Assembly: GCA_028282785.1 (NCBI GenBank)
Contig: JANQHE010000037.1
Span: 124,001-188,000, forward strand
DNA: 64,000 nt
Source of the DNA: Bacteroidales bacterium
GTDB lineage: Bacteria > Bacteroidota > Bacteroidia > Bacteroidales > UBA12077
Reading direction: 5' to 3'
Shown here: piece after piece, positions 1-8,443 of the stretch
Layout: the number at the start of each line of letters is the position of its first letter
How positions within the stretch are numbered: position 1 is the first letter of the stretch
Position numbers and translations under genes: made by a program
Notes under the pieces: generated by a model
What the model was told of the DNA's origin: nothing
Databases searched by the model: none
What the model saw: the letters and a program-made list of their open reading frames with translations, nothing else

Positions 1-2
1 TA

Positions 3-416
3 ATTGATACGTTATATTTGGAAATAAAACAAGAAGCCAGTAAAGCTTTTACAGAAGGCATTGAGCAGGATATAAGCTTTAAAGAAAAGTTCTTTTTAAT
101 ATGGAAAAACCTATGTTCATTTTATATTAATAATCCTAAAAAGTTTGAGTTACTTGAAGATTATGCTAACTCTCCGTTAGTAAAAAACGAAATAAAGGCT
201 GTAACCAGAACTTATTATCAATCTGCAATTGATTTATTTGAATCAGGAATTAAGTTTGGAATACTTCGTGACTTGCCGGTAAATCTTATAATTAATATGT
301 TTACCGGGAACATATCTACTTTTGCACGAATGATTTTTTTAGAAGAATTAAATCCGTCGGATCAACTGCTTGAAAAAACTATTCAAGCTAGCTGGGATAG
401 TATTAAAATCAATTAA
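3..416 (+). CDS. TetR family transcriptional regulator, C-terminal part (5' end outside window)
   Basis: The frame is open from base 3 to the stop at 414-416, so the gene starts upstream of the window. A TTG at base 18 is in frame but is not needed as a start. The 138 visible residues are mostly alpha-helical and fit the ligand-binding and dimerisation half of a TetR/AcrR regulator: a 'FKEKFFLIWKNLCSFYINNP' helix pair, then 'LLEDYANSPLV' and a closing amphipathic helix. The DNA-binding helix-turn-helix would lie outside the window, so the assignment rests on helix pattern alone. Its target cannot be inferred. A strong hairpin follows directly. Confidence 0.6.
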   Translation: MDTLYLEIKQEASKAFTEGIEQDISFKEKFFLIWKNLCSFYINNPKKFELLEDYANSPLVKNEIKAVTRTYYQSAIDLFESGIKFGILRDLPVNLIINMFTGNISTFARMIFLEELNPSDQLLEKTIQASWDSIKIN

Positions 417-420
417 AAAA

Positions 421-445
421 AGAAGCAACCAATCCGGTTGCTTCT
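421..445. terminator. Bidirectional intrinsic terminator
   Basis: A perfect 10-bp stem (AGAAGCAACC paired with GGTTGCTTCT) encloses the loop AATCC. It is preceded by an A-run and followed by TAATTTATT. It lies between the stop of the TetR gene (+) and the stop of the rubredoxin gene (-), so it can serve both. Confidence 0.8.
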
Positions 446-452
446 TAATTTA

Positions 453-608
453 TTATAATGGTTCATAATCTTTCTTAGTTACACCACAGATTGGACACTT
501 CCAATCATCCGGTATATCTTCGAATGGAGTTCCCGGAGCTATTCCGCCATCCGGATCTCCAATTTCCGGATCATAAATATGACCACAAATTTTACATTTA
601 TATTTCAT
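453..608 (-). CDS. Rubredoxin
   Basis: A 51-residue protein beginning [20 protein letters not shown]. It carries the two knuckles that hold the single iron, CKICG near residues 5-9 and CPICG near residues 39-43, plus the usual DDW before the second knuckle and a GGIAPGTPF loop. Length and pattern are typical of rubredoxins, small cytoplasmic one-electron carriers. In anaerobes these often feed oxygen or peroxide detoxification enzymes. It starts 9 bases after the citF stop on the same strand, so cotranscription with citF is likely. The functional link to citrate lyase is unclear. Confidence 0.95.
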   Translation of the reverse strand: MKYKCKICGHIYDPEIGDPDGGIAPGTPFEDIPDDWKCPICGVTKKDYEPL

Positions 609-617
609 ACTACTTTA

Positions 618-2183
618 TTATGATTTTACTTTTTTTACTGCATCAATAATTGTTCCGTCCACCCATTTAATAACTGCTACCAACTCATCATCGAATTTCG
701 GTTTTGCAGGTTTTCCGCAAATCTTTTCTGCTTCTTCTTTCAGTTCCTGTATTGTTTTAATTGGTAGATCAGAATCTTTTAAAGCTTCAATTAAATCCGT
801 TCGTTTTGGATTAATTGCTATACCACGCTCCGTAACGATGACATCTATTAATTCTCCCGGGCCACAAATAGTTGTAACTTCATCCAAAATAACCGGGATT
901 CTATCTCTGAATAGTGGAATTGGAAGAATTACAGTTTTAGAGAACAAACAATTTTGCCACCCTCCTATTCCATGTAACATCAAACCATCTGAATGAGTAA
1001 CCACATTTGCATTGAAATTTACATCAACTTCTGTTGCTCCAAGAATTACAACATCAACCAAACCGGCAAAATTTCCTTTTCCATGATAGTTGTAACTAGT
1101 AAATGGACTTGTCCAAACATGATTCGGATTATCGGCCATAGACTGCACCCCCTTTAAATCAAAAGTTTGTCCATCCAATATATAATCTACCAGACCTTCT
1201 TCAAGCATACTAACTAAATACTTATTGCTACCGCCACGTGCAAAACGAGCTTTAATATTTTTCTCACGCATAATTTTAGCAAAATAATCCCCCACCGCTA
1301 ATGATGTTCCTCCCGCTCCAGACTGAAATGAAAATCCATCTTTTATAATACCGGCCTCTAAACAAAGCTGTGCAGTCATTTCTGCCAGCAATAAACGGTC
1401 CGGACTTTTAGTAATTTGAGTTGTTCCGGAAACAATTTTTTCAGGAACACCTACTTGTTCAACTTCAACAGTATAATCCACATAATTACCCTGGATTTGC
1501 CAAGGACTACAAGGAAATGGTACCATATTATCTGTAACAACAATTACCTTATCTGCATATTGTGAATCTGCTAAAGCAAACCCTAATAATCCACTTGCCG
1601 AAGGTCCATACAAACCATTTGCATTTCCAAACGGATCAGCGCAAGCTGCACCAATTATAGTGATATCAACTTTTACCTCTCCATCCTGAATAGCCTGGTA
1701 ACGGCCACCATGTGAACGTAGTACTCCCATTCCTTTCATTTTGCCATGTGAAGCAAATCTTCCTAAAGGCCCGTTCATACTTCCTTCAATATGATGAATA
1801 GTACCGTCTTCTAAATATTGAATTAAATGTTCATGACAAGGAAATGAAGCAGAAGGTACCCAGCGTAAGTCTTTTACGCCTAGCTCTTTCGCAATATCAA
1901 AAATCTGATTAGCTAATAAATCACCGTTTCTAAAATGATGATGCGTTGAAATCGTCATTCCATCTTTTAAACCTGCTTTTATTAATGCCTCTTTTAAAGA
2001 TGCAACCTGTTTGTTACCATCTTCAGGATAATCAGCACAAGAAGCTATTTTTGGTCCGTATTTCCTACTTTCGGGCTTATACTTTCCAATTCCCTGAAAA
2101 GGAACTTGTTTTTCGCCATTTACTTCTGTTGGAACCATTCTTCCAACAGCGTTTTTAACAAGGTTTGCATATTTTGTTTTCAT
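618..2183 (-). CDS. citF: Citrate lyase alpha subunit (citrate:acetyl-ACP transferase)
   Basis: A 521-residue protein that matches CitF along its full length. Recognisable stretches include 'STHHHFRNGDLLANQI', 'GAACADPFGNANGLYG', 'FSFQSGAGGTSLAVG', 'VILGATEVDVNFNANVVTHS' and 'TERGIAINPKRTDL'. CitF swaps acetate for citrate on the acyl carrier protein; the beta subunit then splits citryl-ACP into oxaloacetate and acetyl-ACP, giving anaerobic citrate cleavage. The fused carrier/beta gene lies upstream on the same strand at 2717-3937, separated by a broken GxxExxY gene and a repeat element. Genes for ligation and prosthetic group synthesis (citC, citX, citG) are not in the window. Confidence 0.95.
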   Translation of the reverse strand: MKTKYANLVKNAVGRMVPTEVNGEKQVPFQGIGKYKPESRKYGPKIASCADYPEDGNKQVASLKEALIKAGLKDGMTISTHHHFRNGDLLANQIFDIAKELGVKDLRWVPSASFPCHEHLIQYLEDGTIHHIEGSMNGPLGRFASHGKMKGMGVLRSHGGRYQAIQDGEVKVDITIIGAACADPFGNANGLYGPSASGLLGFALADSQYADKVIVVTDNMVPFPCSPWQIQGNYVDYTVEVEQVGVPEKIVSGTTQITKSPDRLLLAEMTAQLCLEAGIIKDGFSFQSGAGGTSLAVGDYFAKIMREKNIKARFARGGSNKYLVSMLEEGLVDYILDGQTFDLKGVQSMADNPNHVWTSPFTSYNYHGKGNFAGLVDVVILGATEVDVNFNANVVTHSDGLMLHGIGGWQNCLFSKTVILPIPLFRDRIPVILDEVTTICGPGELIDVIVTERGIAINPKRTDLIEALKDSDLPIKTIQELKEEAEKICGKPAKPKFDDELVAVIKWVDGTIIDAVKKVKS

Positions 2184-2224
2184 ATTACTCTGTTTATTAA
2201 AGTTATTCAGGCTATTCTATTATT

Positions 2225-2595
2225 TTAATAAATTATTCTTTTAATACCATTTTTCAAAATAGTAACATGGTAATTCAATAATAAACCAAGTTTATAATTC
2301 CCTAGTTTTAAATATTTAAGTACTTGCGATGTATGTACGTCATTTAATGCTTCAACAGTTTTTATTTCAATTACAATTTTATTTTCAACAAATAAATCCA
2401 TTCTGTATCCGTGATCAAGCTTTATATCCTTATACACTTTGGCATTGATACTTCTTTTTTAACATTTAAACCAGCTTCTATAAGTTCATGAAATAAACAT
2501 TCCTGATAAGCTGATTCCAATAAACCAGGACCTAATTGTTTATGCACTTCAATTGCACATCCTATGATTTTATTTGAAATTTCATTTTCAGTCAT
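2225..2595 (-). pseudogene. GxxExxY family protein, frameshifted
   Basis: The minus strand from ATG 2595 reads MTENEISNKIIGCAIEVHKQ, continues LGPGLLESAYQECLF and HELIEAGLNVKKEVSMP, then runs into a stop. The rest of the domain (VYKDIKLDHGYRMDLFVENK ... LLLNYHVTILKNGIKRIIY) continues in another frame down to 2225. A missing base next to the short A-run at about 2438-2440 explains this. The GLLESAYQECL (GxxExxY) motif is present. The family is widespread, nuclease-like in fold and of unknown role, often found as an isolated insertion between other genes. Here it sits between citDE and citF. Either a true pseudogene or a one-base sequencing error fits. Confidence 0.8.
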
Positions 2596-2608
2596 TATTA
2601 AGTTATTG

Positions 2609-2716
2609 CTTTGTGGTCCTTAGAGCTTCTTTGAGGAGCTTGGTGTAACAGCCCTGTCAGCAGACAGGTAGTTATTCCACCAAGTTACACAGAGTATTCA
2701 CAAAGATTCTCAAAGA
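2609..2716. repeat. Intergenic palindromic repeat element
   Basis: Between citDE and the GxxExxY remnant lies a short stretch of nested inverted repeats. The arms are CTTTGTG, CTTTGAG and CTTGGTG on the left and CACCAAG, CACAAAG and CTCAAAG on the right, around a core palindrome CCTGTC-AGCA-GACAGG (2653-2668). The block GTTACACAGAG followed by CACAAAG and CTCAAAG recurs at 18034-18070. This looks like a non-autonomous, REP/MITE-like chromosomal repeat rather than a gene. Confidence 0.6.
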
Positions 2717-3937
2717 TCAATTAGAAAATTCGTCTCTCCAGTTTTCTTCAATTAAACCAAGACTCAATGCCAAATGAATTGTCTTTTCAGCTCGTTTAAC
2801 AACGGGAGGATCAATCATTTTGGTTCCGAGAGAAACCACTCCCAACCCCCTCTCAGTAGCATCGATAAATGCATTTACAACTTTTTTAGCTTTTTCGATT
2901 TCGTCAACTTCAGGAGCAAAGCTTTCATGAATCACCTTTATTTGGCGAGGATGAATACACCCCATACCTTCGAAACCTAAACCTTTCGATACTTTTACAT
3001 TTTCTTTTAATGCTTCCATATCTCCCACATCAGAGAATACGGAATCAATTGCTTGAATACGCGTGGCTTTGCAAGCATTAACAATTCTTGTTCTTGCGTA
3101 GAAAGATTCAACTGCTTCATTTGTCCTTTTTACTCCTAGATCTGCAGTATAATCTTCCAAGCCAATAGCCAGCGCAACAACATTTTCCGATGCCGAAGCA
3201 ATTTCAAATGCTCTCTCAACACCCAACGCACTTTCTATAATTGGCATTAAATAGACTGGATTGGTTACATTATATTCTTTTTTTATCTTTTCTATTTTTT
3301 GTTCTAACTCCTGAATTTGATCAGCTCCTTCGCATTTAGGAACCAATAACATATGTACATTATGAGGAATTAAATATTTTACATCTTCAAGTCCTTTCGG
3401 AAATTGATTGATTCTAACCATTCGCTCAGCACCATAAAAATTGATTCCTCGTAATGCATTTCGAACCAATAATTGAGCTTCTTTCTTTTTAGTGAAAGCA
3501 ACAGAATCCTCCAGATCCAAAATAATTCCATTTGGCTCATGAATCCCCGCATTTAGCATCATGCTTGGTGTATTTCCCGGAAGGTATAATCTTGAAAAGC
3601 GAAATTGTTCCTTTTCGGAAGTATATTTATTTTCTCCAATTAAATCTAAAAGATATTCTTTATCCGTATCGATTAATTCTTTTACCCCAGCCTCTATTCT
3701 TGCTGCAATTACCAAAGGTAATGCTCCCGAATCTTCAAGAACTAACTTTGCATTTTCTATTCCATAAAAAGATAAAACATCTTTACAAAGTTCGATGTTA
3801 GAATCACCGTACATTACTTGGACTTTGCTCTTTAGTTCTAACTCGATTCCTCCGGAATCTCTTAATTCTAAAGTAACAAAACAATCGGAACGAACTTTTT
3901 TGCCTGTATTACCGGCTGTAGCTATTTTATTACTCAT
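2717..3937 (-). CDS. citDE: Citrate lyase acyl carrier protein / beta subunit fusion (CitD-CitE)
   Basis: A 406-residue protein with two parts. Residues 1-95 match CitD, the acyl carrier: TAGNTGKKVRSDC contains the serine (about S17) expected to carry the phosphoribosyl-dephospho-CoA group, and 'VLEDSGALPLVIAARIEAGV' matches the CitD C-terminal part. Residues 110-406 match the CitE/HpcH aldolase barrel, with 'RLYLPGNTPSMMLNAG', 'GIILDLEDSV', 'MVRINQF', 'MPIIESALG' and 'GMGCIHPRQI'. It would hold citryl-ACP and cleave it to oxaloacetate plus acetyl-ACP. In classical citrate fermenters these are separate genes. The gene lies upstream of citF on the same strand. A TATATTTG motif, like a Bacteroidota -7 box, sits at about 3975-3982. 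Confidence 0.92.
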   Translation of the reverse strand: MSNKIATAGNTGKKVRSDCFVTLELRDSGGIELELKSKVQVMYGDSNIELCKDVLSFYGIENAKLVLEDSGALPLVIAARIEAGVKELIDTDKEYLLDLIGENKYTSEKEQFRFSRLYLPGNTPSMMLNAGIHEPNGIILDLEDSVAFTKKKEAQLLVRNALRGINFYGAERMVRINQFPKGLEDVKYLIPHNVHMLLVPKCEGADQIQELEQKIEKIKKEYNVTNPVYLMPIIESALGVERAFEIASASENVVALAIGLEDYTADLGVKRTNEAVESFYARTRIVNACKATRIQAIDSVFSDVGDMEALKENVKVSKGLGFEGMGCIHPRQIKVIHESFAPEVDEIEKAKKVVNAFIDATERGLGVVSLGTKMIDPPVVKRAEKTIHLALSLGLIEENWRDEFSN

Positions 3938-4047
3938 TAGTATTTAAATTTTAAAGGTTGCAAATCATAATATACAAATATAATAATCGTGTGCAGTTTT
4001 AAAAGTTATTTGATATTTTAGATAACATTATCTTTAAAGGTACAAAA

Positions 4048-4071
4048 AAAGGTCAGTAAAAACTGACCTTT
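4048..4071 (-). terminator. Intrinsic terminator of the methylmalonyl-CoA decarboxylase operon
   Basis: On the minus strand, AAAGGTCAGT pairs perfectly with ACTGACCTTT across a TTTT loop, and a seven-T run continues from the 3' arm. It lies just after the stop of the beta subunit gene (4093) and separates that operon from citDE. Confidence 0.88.
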
Positions 4072-4092
4072 CTAATTGAGATATAATATAAT

Positions 4093-5598
4093 TTACATTA
4101 AAAAACTTAACAAAATACCAGCTCCAACTGCCGAACCAATTACACCAGATACATTTGGTGCCATAGCATGCATTAACAGATGATTTGTAGGGTCTGCTTT
4201 TAATCCTTCGTGTTGAACTACACGGGCACTATCAGGAACTGCAGATACACCAGCTGCTCCAATTAATGGATTAATCTTATTATCACCTCTTAAAAATACA
4301 TTCATTAGTTTAGCAAATAGTAATCCTCCACAGGTAGCTATAATAAATGATAATGCTCCCAAACCAAATATCCATAAAGATTGTGGTGTTAAGAATACAT
4401 CTGCTTGAGTTGATGCTCCCACGGTGATACCTAACAAAATAGTAACAATATCAATTAGAGCTGTTCTTGCTGTATCTGCTAATCGTTTAGTAACTGTAGA
4501 TTCTTTTAATAAGTTACCAAAGAATAACATACCTAACAGTGGTAATGCACTTGGAGATATATATGCCGTTAGTAATAAACCAACTATTGGGAACATGATC
4601 TTTTCAAGTTTAGAAACCGAACGTGGTGGTTTCATGCGAATTAATCTTTCTTTTTTGGTTGTAATCAGTTTCATAAAAGGAGGCTGTAGAATTGGTACCA
4701 AAGCCATATATGAGTAAGCTGCAATCGCAATTGGACCAATTAAATGCGGGGACAATTTCGATGATAAAAAAATCGCGGTTGGTCCGTCAGCGCCACCAAT
4801 AATTCCAATCGCTCCAGCTTCTGCTGGTGTAAAACCTAAGACTAATGCACCTAAAAATGTTAAGAAAATACCTATTTGAGCTGCCGCACCAAGAATCATC
4901 AATTTAGGGTTTGAGATTAATGATGAGAAATCCGTCATCGCTCCAATACCCAGGAAAATAAGCGGAGGATAAATACCCTGTTGAACCCCAAAATATAGAT
5001 AATTCAGAACACTACCTTCCTCATAAATTCCTAGTTGTAAATCAAATCCAACTGCTTGAAAGAATGGAATGTTACCAATAATAACACCGAAACCTATGGG
5101 TATTAAAAGTAAAGGTTCATAATTATAGCGTATCGCAAGGAATATAAAGAAAATCCCCACAAAAACCATGATAATATGGCCGAATGTTGCATTTGGCACT
5201 CCTGTAAACTCATAGAAATTTACTAAGCCGGCAAACGCACCTGAATGTGGTTTAAAAGAATCTTTGCCAATTACAAGGTTTTCATCTTTAAAAGTAGCGG
5301 TTTTAGTTTTTATATCAGTTTTATTAAACTCCAAATAAACGGTTCCACTAATAATTTTCCAGTTACCCGTATACTTTGTTTTAATAGAATCTAACATAAA
5401 AGTTCTATCCTGGTTAAACGTTATTGTCTTATATCTGGCCACTGTTTTATCAGACCCTTCGCTAACCCTGTATCCGTCTGATTTATTAATCCACTTTCCT
5501 TTTGTTAGTAGATTAACCATTTCATCAGAGTTAGCATTAACTGAAGTTCCTAGAAATATAATAATTGAGAATAATAAGCCAAGCTTTTTCATGATCAC
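4093..5598 (-). CDS. mmdB: Na+-translocating decarboxylase beta subunit with N-terminal lipocalin-like domain
   Basis: A 501-residue membrane protein. Residues 140-501 match the OadB/MmdB/GcdB beta subunit, which couples decarboxylation of carboxybiotin to Na+ export. Hallmarks are IGIIGGADGPTAIF with its Asp near residue 271, NPLIGAAGVSAVPDSARV and HAMAPNVSGVIGSAVGAG. Unlike the classical subunit it begins with a signal-like segment (residues 3-23) and about 95 extra residues. 'LLTKGKWINKSDGYRV', 'YKTITFNQDRTFML' and 'GNWKIISGTVYLEF' there resemble a lipocalin-like beta barrel, probably periplasmic. It is the last gene of the operon, just before a strong terminator. The extension's role is unknown. 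Confidence 0.92.
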   Translation of the reverse strand: MIMKKLGLLFSIIIFLGTSVNANSDEMVNLLTKGKWINKSDGYRVSEGSDKTVARYKTITFNQDRTFMLDSIKTKYTGNWKIISGTVYLEFNKTDIKTKTATFKDENLVIGKDSFKPHSGAFAGLVNFYEFTGVPNATFGHIIMVFVGIFFIFLAIRYNYEPLLLIPIGFGVIIGNIPFFQAVGFDLQLGIYEEGSVLNYLYFGVQQGIYPPLIFLGIGAMTDFSSLISNPKLMILGAAAQIGIFLTFLGALVLGFTPAEAGAIGIIGGADGPTAIFLSSKLSPHLIGPIAIAAYSYMALVPILQPPFMKLITTKKERLIRMKPPRSVSKLEKIMFPIVGLLLTAYISPSALPLLGMLFFGNLLKESTVTKRLADTARTALIDIVTILLGITVGASTQADVFLTPQSLWIFGLGALSFIIATCGGLLFAKLMNVFLRGDNKINPLIGAAGVSAVPDSARVVQHEGLKADPTNHLLMHAMAPNVSGVIGSAVGAGILLSFLM

Positions 5599-5616
5599 GT
5601 TTTTCTTTGTAAAGAA

Positions 5617-6045
5617 TTATTCTATTTCAGCTAATACATCATTTTGAAGTACCGCATCTCCCTCTTTCACTTTCAGGCTAACAATCTTTCCATCTTTTTC
5701 TGACTGAATATTGTTTTCCATTTTCATTGCTTCCATTATCATAATGTTATCACCTTTTTTTACTTCATCACCTTCGTGTTTAATAATTTTATAAATATTT
5801 CCGGGTAATGGAGCCTTTAATGTATAAGCACGGCTGCTTACAGTTTTCTTTATTTTACTTTCTTTTCGATCTACTGACACTTTTGGTCGAACCAATGTAG
5901 GAGTTTTAGTTGTTGCAACTTTCTCCCGGTGAATTTCAACATCGTATGATGTTCCGTTAACTTCTATCCTGGCAATATCATTTTCGATCTCTTTTATTTC
6001 AACATCGTATTCGTTACCACGAATTGTAAATTTGAATTTTTTCAT
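5617..6045 (-). CDS. mmdC: Biotin carboxyl carrier subunit of the decarboxylase
   Basis: A 142-residue protein whose C-terminal 75 residues form a biotinyl/lipoyl domain with the site EAMKM; Lys108 is the predicted biotinylated residue. 'LKAPLPGNIYKIIKHEGDEV' is the usual start of that domain. The N-terminal 40 residues ('KFTIRGNEYDVEIKEIEND') match the small beta domain of methylmalonyl-CoA/glutaconyl-CoA decarboxylase carriers, joined by a Lys/Thr/Val-rich linker. It shuttles the carboxyl group from the carboxyltransferase (6443-8002) to the membrane beta subunit. It lies 10 bases after the gamma subunit gene and 18 before the beta gene, so operon membership is clear. Confidence 0.93.
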   Translation of the reverse strand: MKKFKFTIRGNEYDVEIKEIENDIARIEVNGTSYDVEIHREKVATTKTPTLVRPKVSVDRKESKIKKTVSSRAYTLKAPLPGNIYKIIKHEGDEVKKGDNIMIMEAMKMENNIQSEKDGKIVSLKVKEGDAVLQNDVLAEIE

Positions 6046-6055
6046 TTTATGCTAA

Positions 6056-6430
6056 TTATTTTCTAGGCCAAACTCTTAATCCATATATTTTTGAGCTCCA
6101 TGGAGAATATGTTTTTCTCACACGCTTAATTGTTATTATATTACTTTCTTCATCATGTATCTCATCAAAAAACAAGTACAATGCTGTAGAAATTGCTGCA
6201 CTTACGTCACCTGCAATATGAAGTTCATCGTCGGTTACAACCGCTTGTTTTGTTTTTTCCTTAAGTTTCTTTCTTGTGTTATAGTAAATTACTTTTGGTG
6301 TTTGAGAAAATACAATTACCAATAAAACTAAAGCAGCAAAAACAATTAACCAACCAACTACAGCAACTGTAATACCCGAACCAGCAGCTGCTGAAAAGTT
6401 TATTCCTATATCACCTAATATTGATATCAT
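6056..6430 (-). CDS. Decarboxylase gamma/delta subunit (OadG-like)
   Basis: A 124-residue protein with one membrane segment at about residues 17-42 (ITVAVVGWLIVFAALVLLVI) and a charged cytoplasmic tail, typical of the small gamma/delta subunit that anchors the carboxyltransferase to the Na+ pump. The tail ends 'YSPWSSKIYGLRVWPRK', a Trp/Arg-rich end that I associate with this subunit. The family is poorly conserved, so the call depends on position between the carboxyltransferase and biotin carrier genes (12 and 10 base gaps) as well as on topology. Confidence 0.85.
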   Translation of the reverse strand: MISILGDIGINFSAAAGSGITVAVVGWLIVFAALVLLVIVFSQTPKVIYYNTRKKLKEKTKQAVVTDDELHIAGDVSAAISTALYLFFDEIHDEESNIITIKRVRKTYSPWSSKIYGLRVWPRK

Positions 6431-6442
6431 AATACTTTCAAT

Positions 6443-8002
6443 TTATAATGGAATATTTGAGTGTTTCTTAGGAGGATTAATATCTTTCTTGGTTTGAAGC
6501 ATTTCAAAGGCTCTTATTATTCTGAATCTTGAATTGCGAGGTTCAATAACATCATCAATATATCCCATATTAGCTGCCTGATAAGGATTTGCAAATTTTT
6601 CCCTGTATTCTGCTTCTTTTTCTGTAATGAATTTAGCTTTTTCTTCAGGATCTTCGATCTCACTTAATTCACGACCATATAACACTTCAACTGCTCCCTG
6701 AGCTCCCATAACAGCAATTTCTGCTGACGGCCAGGCATAATTAATATCACCACGTAATTGTTTTGAACTCATTACATCGTGGGCTCCACCATATGATTTT
6801 CTTAAAGTAATAGTTACCTTTGGGACTGTAGCTTCGCCGTAAGCAAACATTAATTTTGCTCCATGGGTAATAATTCCTCCATATTCCTGATTACTTCCCG
6901 GCAAGAATCCCGGAACATCTACAAGTGTGAGAATCGGGACGTTAAACGCATCACAGAAACGTACAAAACGTGCTGCTTTTCTTGAGGCATCAATATCTAA
7001 TACCCCAGCAAGGAAATTTGGCTGATTAGCAACAATTCCTACAGACATTCCATCGAACTTAGCAAAACCAACCACTATGTTTTTTGCATAATGCCTATGA
7101 ATTTCCAAAAACTCACTATTATCTACCAATGAATAAATAATATCTTTTATATCATAAGGTTGATTAGGATTTTCAGGAATTATTTCATTCAATGCATCAT
7201 CTAATCTGTCTATCGGATCATTATTTTCAATTACCGGTGGTTCTTCCAGGTTATTTTGAGGTAAATAACTAACTAATTTTCTAATCAACAGTAAGCCTTC
7301 TTCTTCGTCTTCCAATAAGAAATGAGAAACACCGGATTTAGATGCATGTATATTTGCACCTCCTAAGTCTTCAGTAGTAATATCTTCTCCGGTTACTGTT
7401 TTTACAACTTTTGGCCCCGTAACAAACATATAACTGGTATTCTCCGTCATCATAATAAAATCAGTTAATGCAGGAGAATATACAGCTCCACCTGCACATG
7501 GGCCGAAAATAGCAGAAATTTGAGGAATAACTCCGGAAGCCATGATATTTCGCTGGAAAATTTCAGCGTACCCTGCCAAACTTGTTACACCTTCCTGAAT
7601 ACGGGCTCCACCGCTATCGTTTATTCCAATGATAGGAGCACCTACTTTCATTGCCATATCCATAACCTTACAGATCTTATTTGCAAAAGTCTCTGAAAGT
7701 GATCCTCCAAAGACGGTAAAGTCCTGTGCGTAAACATAAACAACTCTACCATCTATTGTACCTGCACCAGTTACGACACCATCACCTAATACTTTTTTCT
7801 TGTCTAAACCGAAATTAGTACAACGGTGTGTTACAAACATATCGAACTCTTCAAAACTACCTTCGTCAAGTAAAATTTCGATTCGTTCCCGGGCAGTCAT
7901 TTTACCCTTTCTGTGTTGAGATTCAATTTTCTTTTCGCCTCCACCAAGTTTAGCTTCGGCTCTTAAATCAATTAATTGCTTAATTTTATCTTGTTTGCTC
8001 AT
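6443..8002 (-). CDS. mmdA: Methylmalonyl-CoA decarboxylase alpha subunit / acyl-CoA carboxyltransferase
   Basis: A 519-residue carboxyltransferase of the MmdA/PccB type with two crotonase-like halves. Key motifs are GGARIQEG (131-138) and [15 protein letters not shown] (167-181) in the first half, and [23 protein letters not shown] and [16 protein letters not shown] in the second. It moves the carboxyl group from methylmalonyl-CoA to biotin on the carrier subunit, yielding propionyl-CoA. The sequence alone cannot exclude propionyl-CoA carboxylase, but the beta and gamma subunits downstream and the epimerase upstream point to a Na+-pumping decarboxylase in the succinate-to-propionate route. 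No biotin carboxylase gene is present. Confidence 0.93.
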   Translation of the reverse strand: MSKQDKIKQLIDLRAEAKLGGGEKKIESQHRKGKMTARERIEILLDEGSFEEFDMFVTHRCTNFGLDKKKVLGDGVVTGAGTIDGRVVYVYAQDFTVFGGSLSETFANKICKVMDMAMKVGAPIIGINDSGGARIQEGVTSLAGYAEIFQRNIMASGVIPQISAIFGPCAGGAVYSPALTDFIMMTENTSYMFVTGPKVVKTVTGEDITTEDLGGANIHASKSGVSHFLLEDEEEGLLLIRKLVSYLPQNNLEEPPVIENNDPIDRLDDALNEIIPENPNQPYDIKDIIYSLVDNSEFLEIHRHYAKNIVVGFAKFDGMSVGIVANQPNFLAGVLDIDASRKAARFVRFCDAFNVPILTLVDVPGFLPGSNQEYGGIITHGAKLMFAYGEATVPKVTITLRKSYGGAHDVMSSKQLRGDINYAWPSAEIAVMGAQGAVEVLYGRELSEIEDPEEKAKFITEKEAEYREKFANPYQAANMGYIDDVIEPRNSRFRIIRAFEMLQTKKDINPPKKHSNIPL

Positions 8003-8032
8003 TTCGTTGATTAGAAATTATATTTGCAATCT

Positions 8033-8443
8033 TTATTTGTTTTTATCTTCACAAAGTTCAGTAAGTACACCAAATGTTGATTTTGGGTGTAAAAAAGCTA
8101 TATCCAAACCTTCAGCCCCTTTTCTTGGTTCAGCATCGATTAATCTTATACCTTTTTCTTCTGCATGTTTTAACTTATCTTCAATATTTTCAACTGCAAA
8201 AGCAATATGATGGATTCCTTCTCCTTTTTTCTCAACATATTTACCAATTGGACCTTCAGGGTCGGTTGATTCTAACAATTCAATTTTCACTTCTCCAACT
8301 TTAAAAAAGGCCGTTTTAACTTTCTGATCTTTAACTTCTTCAACGTTATAGCACTCTAGTCCTAATACATCTTCATAATACTTGATTGATTCTTCAAGGT
8401 TTTTAACGGCAATACCGATATGTTCAATATGCGAAGGTTTCAT
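8033..8443 (-). CDS. mce: Methylmalonyl-CoA epimerase
   Basis: A 136-residue protein with two VOC (glyoxalase-like) modules. '[20 protein letters not shown]' opens the first; '[16 protein letters not shown]' and the closing 'GVLTELCE' supply the expected metal ligands (His8, a His of HHIAF, the final Glu). It interconverts (2R)- and (2S)-methylmalonyl-CoA, linking methylmalonyl-CoA mutase to the decarboxylase. It is the first gene of the five-gene operon 8443-4093, 30 bases before mmdA. A palindrome that could be an operator lies about 215 bases upstream. Length is typical. Confidence 0.95.
   Translation of the reverse strand: MKPSHIEHIGIAVKNLEESIKYYEDVLGLECYNVEEVKDQKVKTAFFKVGEVKIELLESTDPEGPIGKYVEKKGEGIHHIAFAVENIEDKLKHAEEKGIRLIDAEPRKGAEGLDIAFLHPKSTFGVLTELCEDKNK

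Noticed and set aside
1946-2158. Open frame on the plus strand opposite citF
   Set aside because: It lies entirely within the strongly supported citF gene and codes a Leu/Phe-rich sequence without motif.
618-3937. Citrate lyase genes and the Na+ pump as one citrate fermentation operon with oxaloacetate decarboxylase
   Set aside because: A strong terminator at 4048-4071 separates them, and the alpha subunit is of the methylmalonyl-CoA, not the oxaloacetate (OadA) type.
6443-8002. Propionyl-CoA carboxylase instead of methylmalonyl-CoA decarboxylase
   Set aside because: The carboxyltransferase alone does not decide, but the beta and gamma Na+-pump subunits in the operon and the lack of biotin carboxylase favour the decarboxylase.
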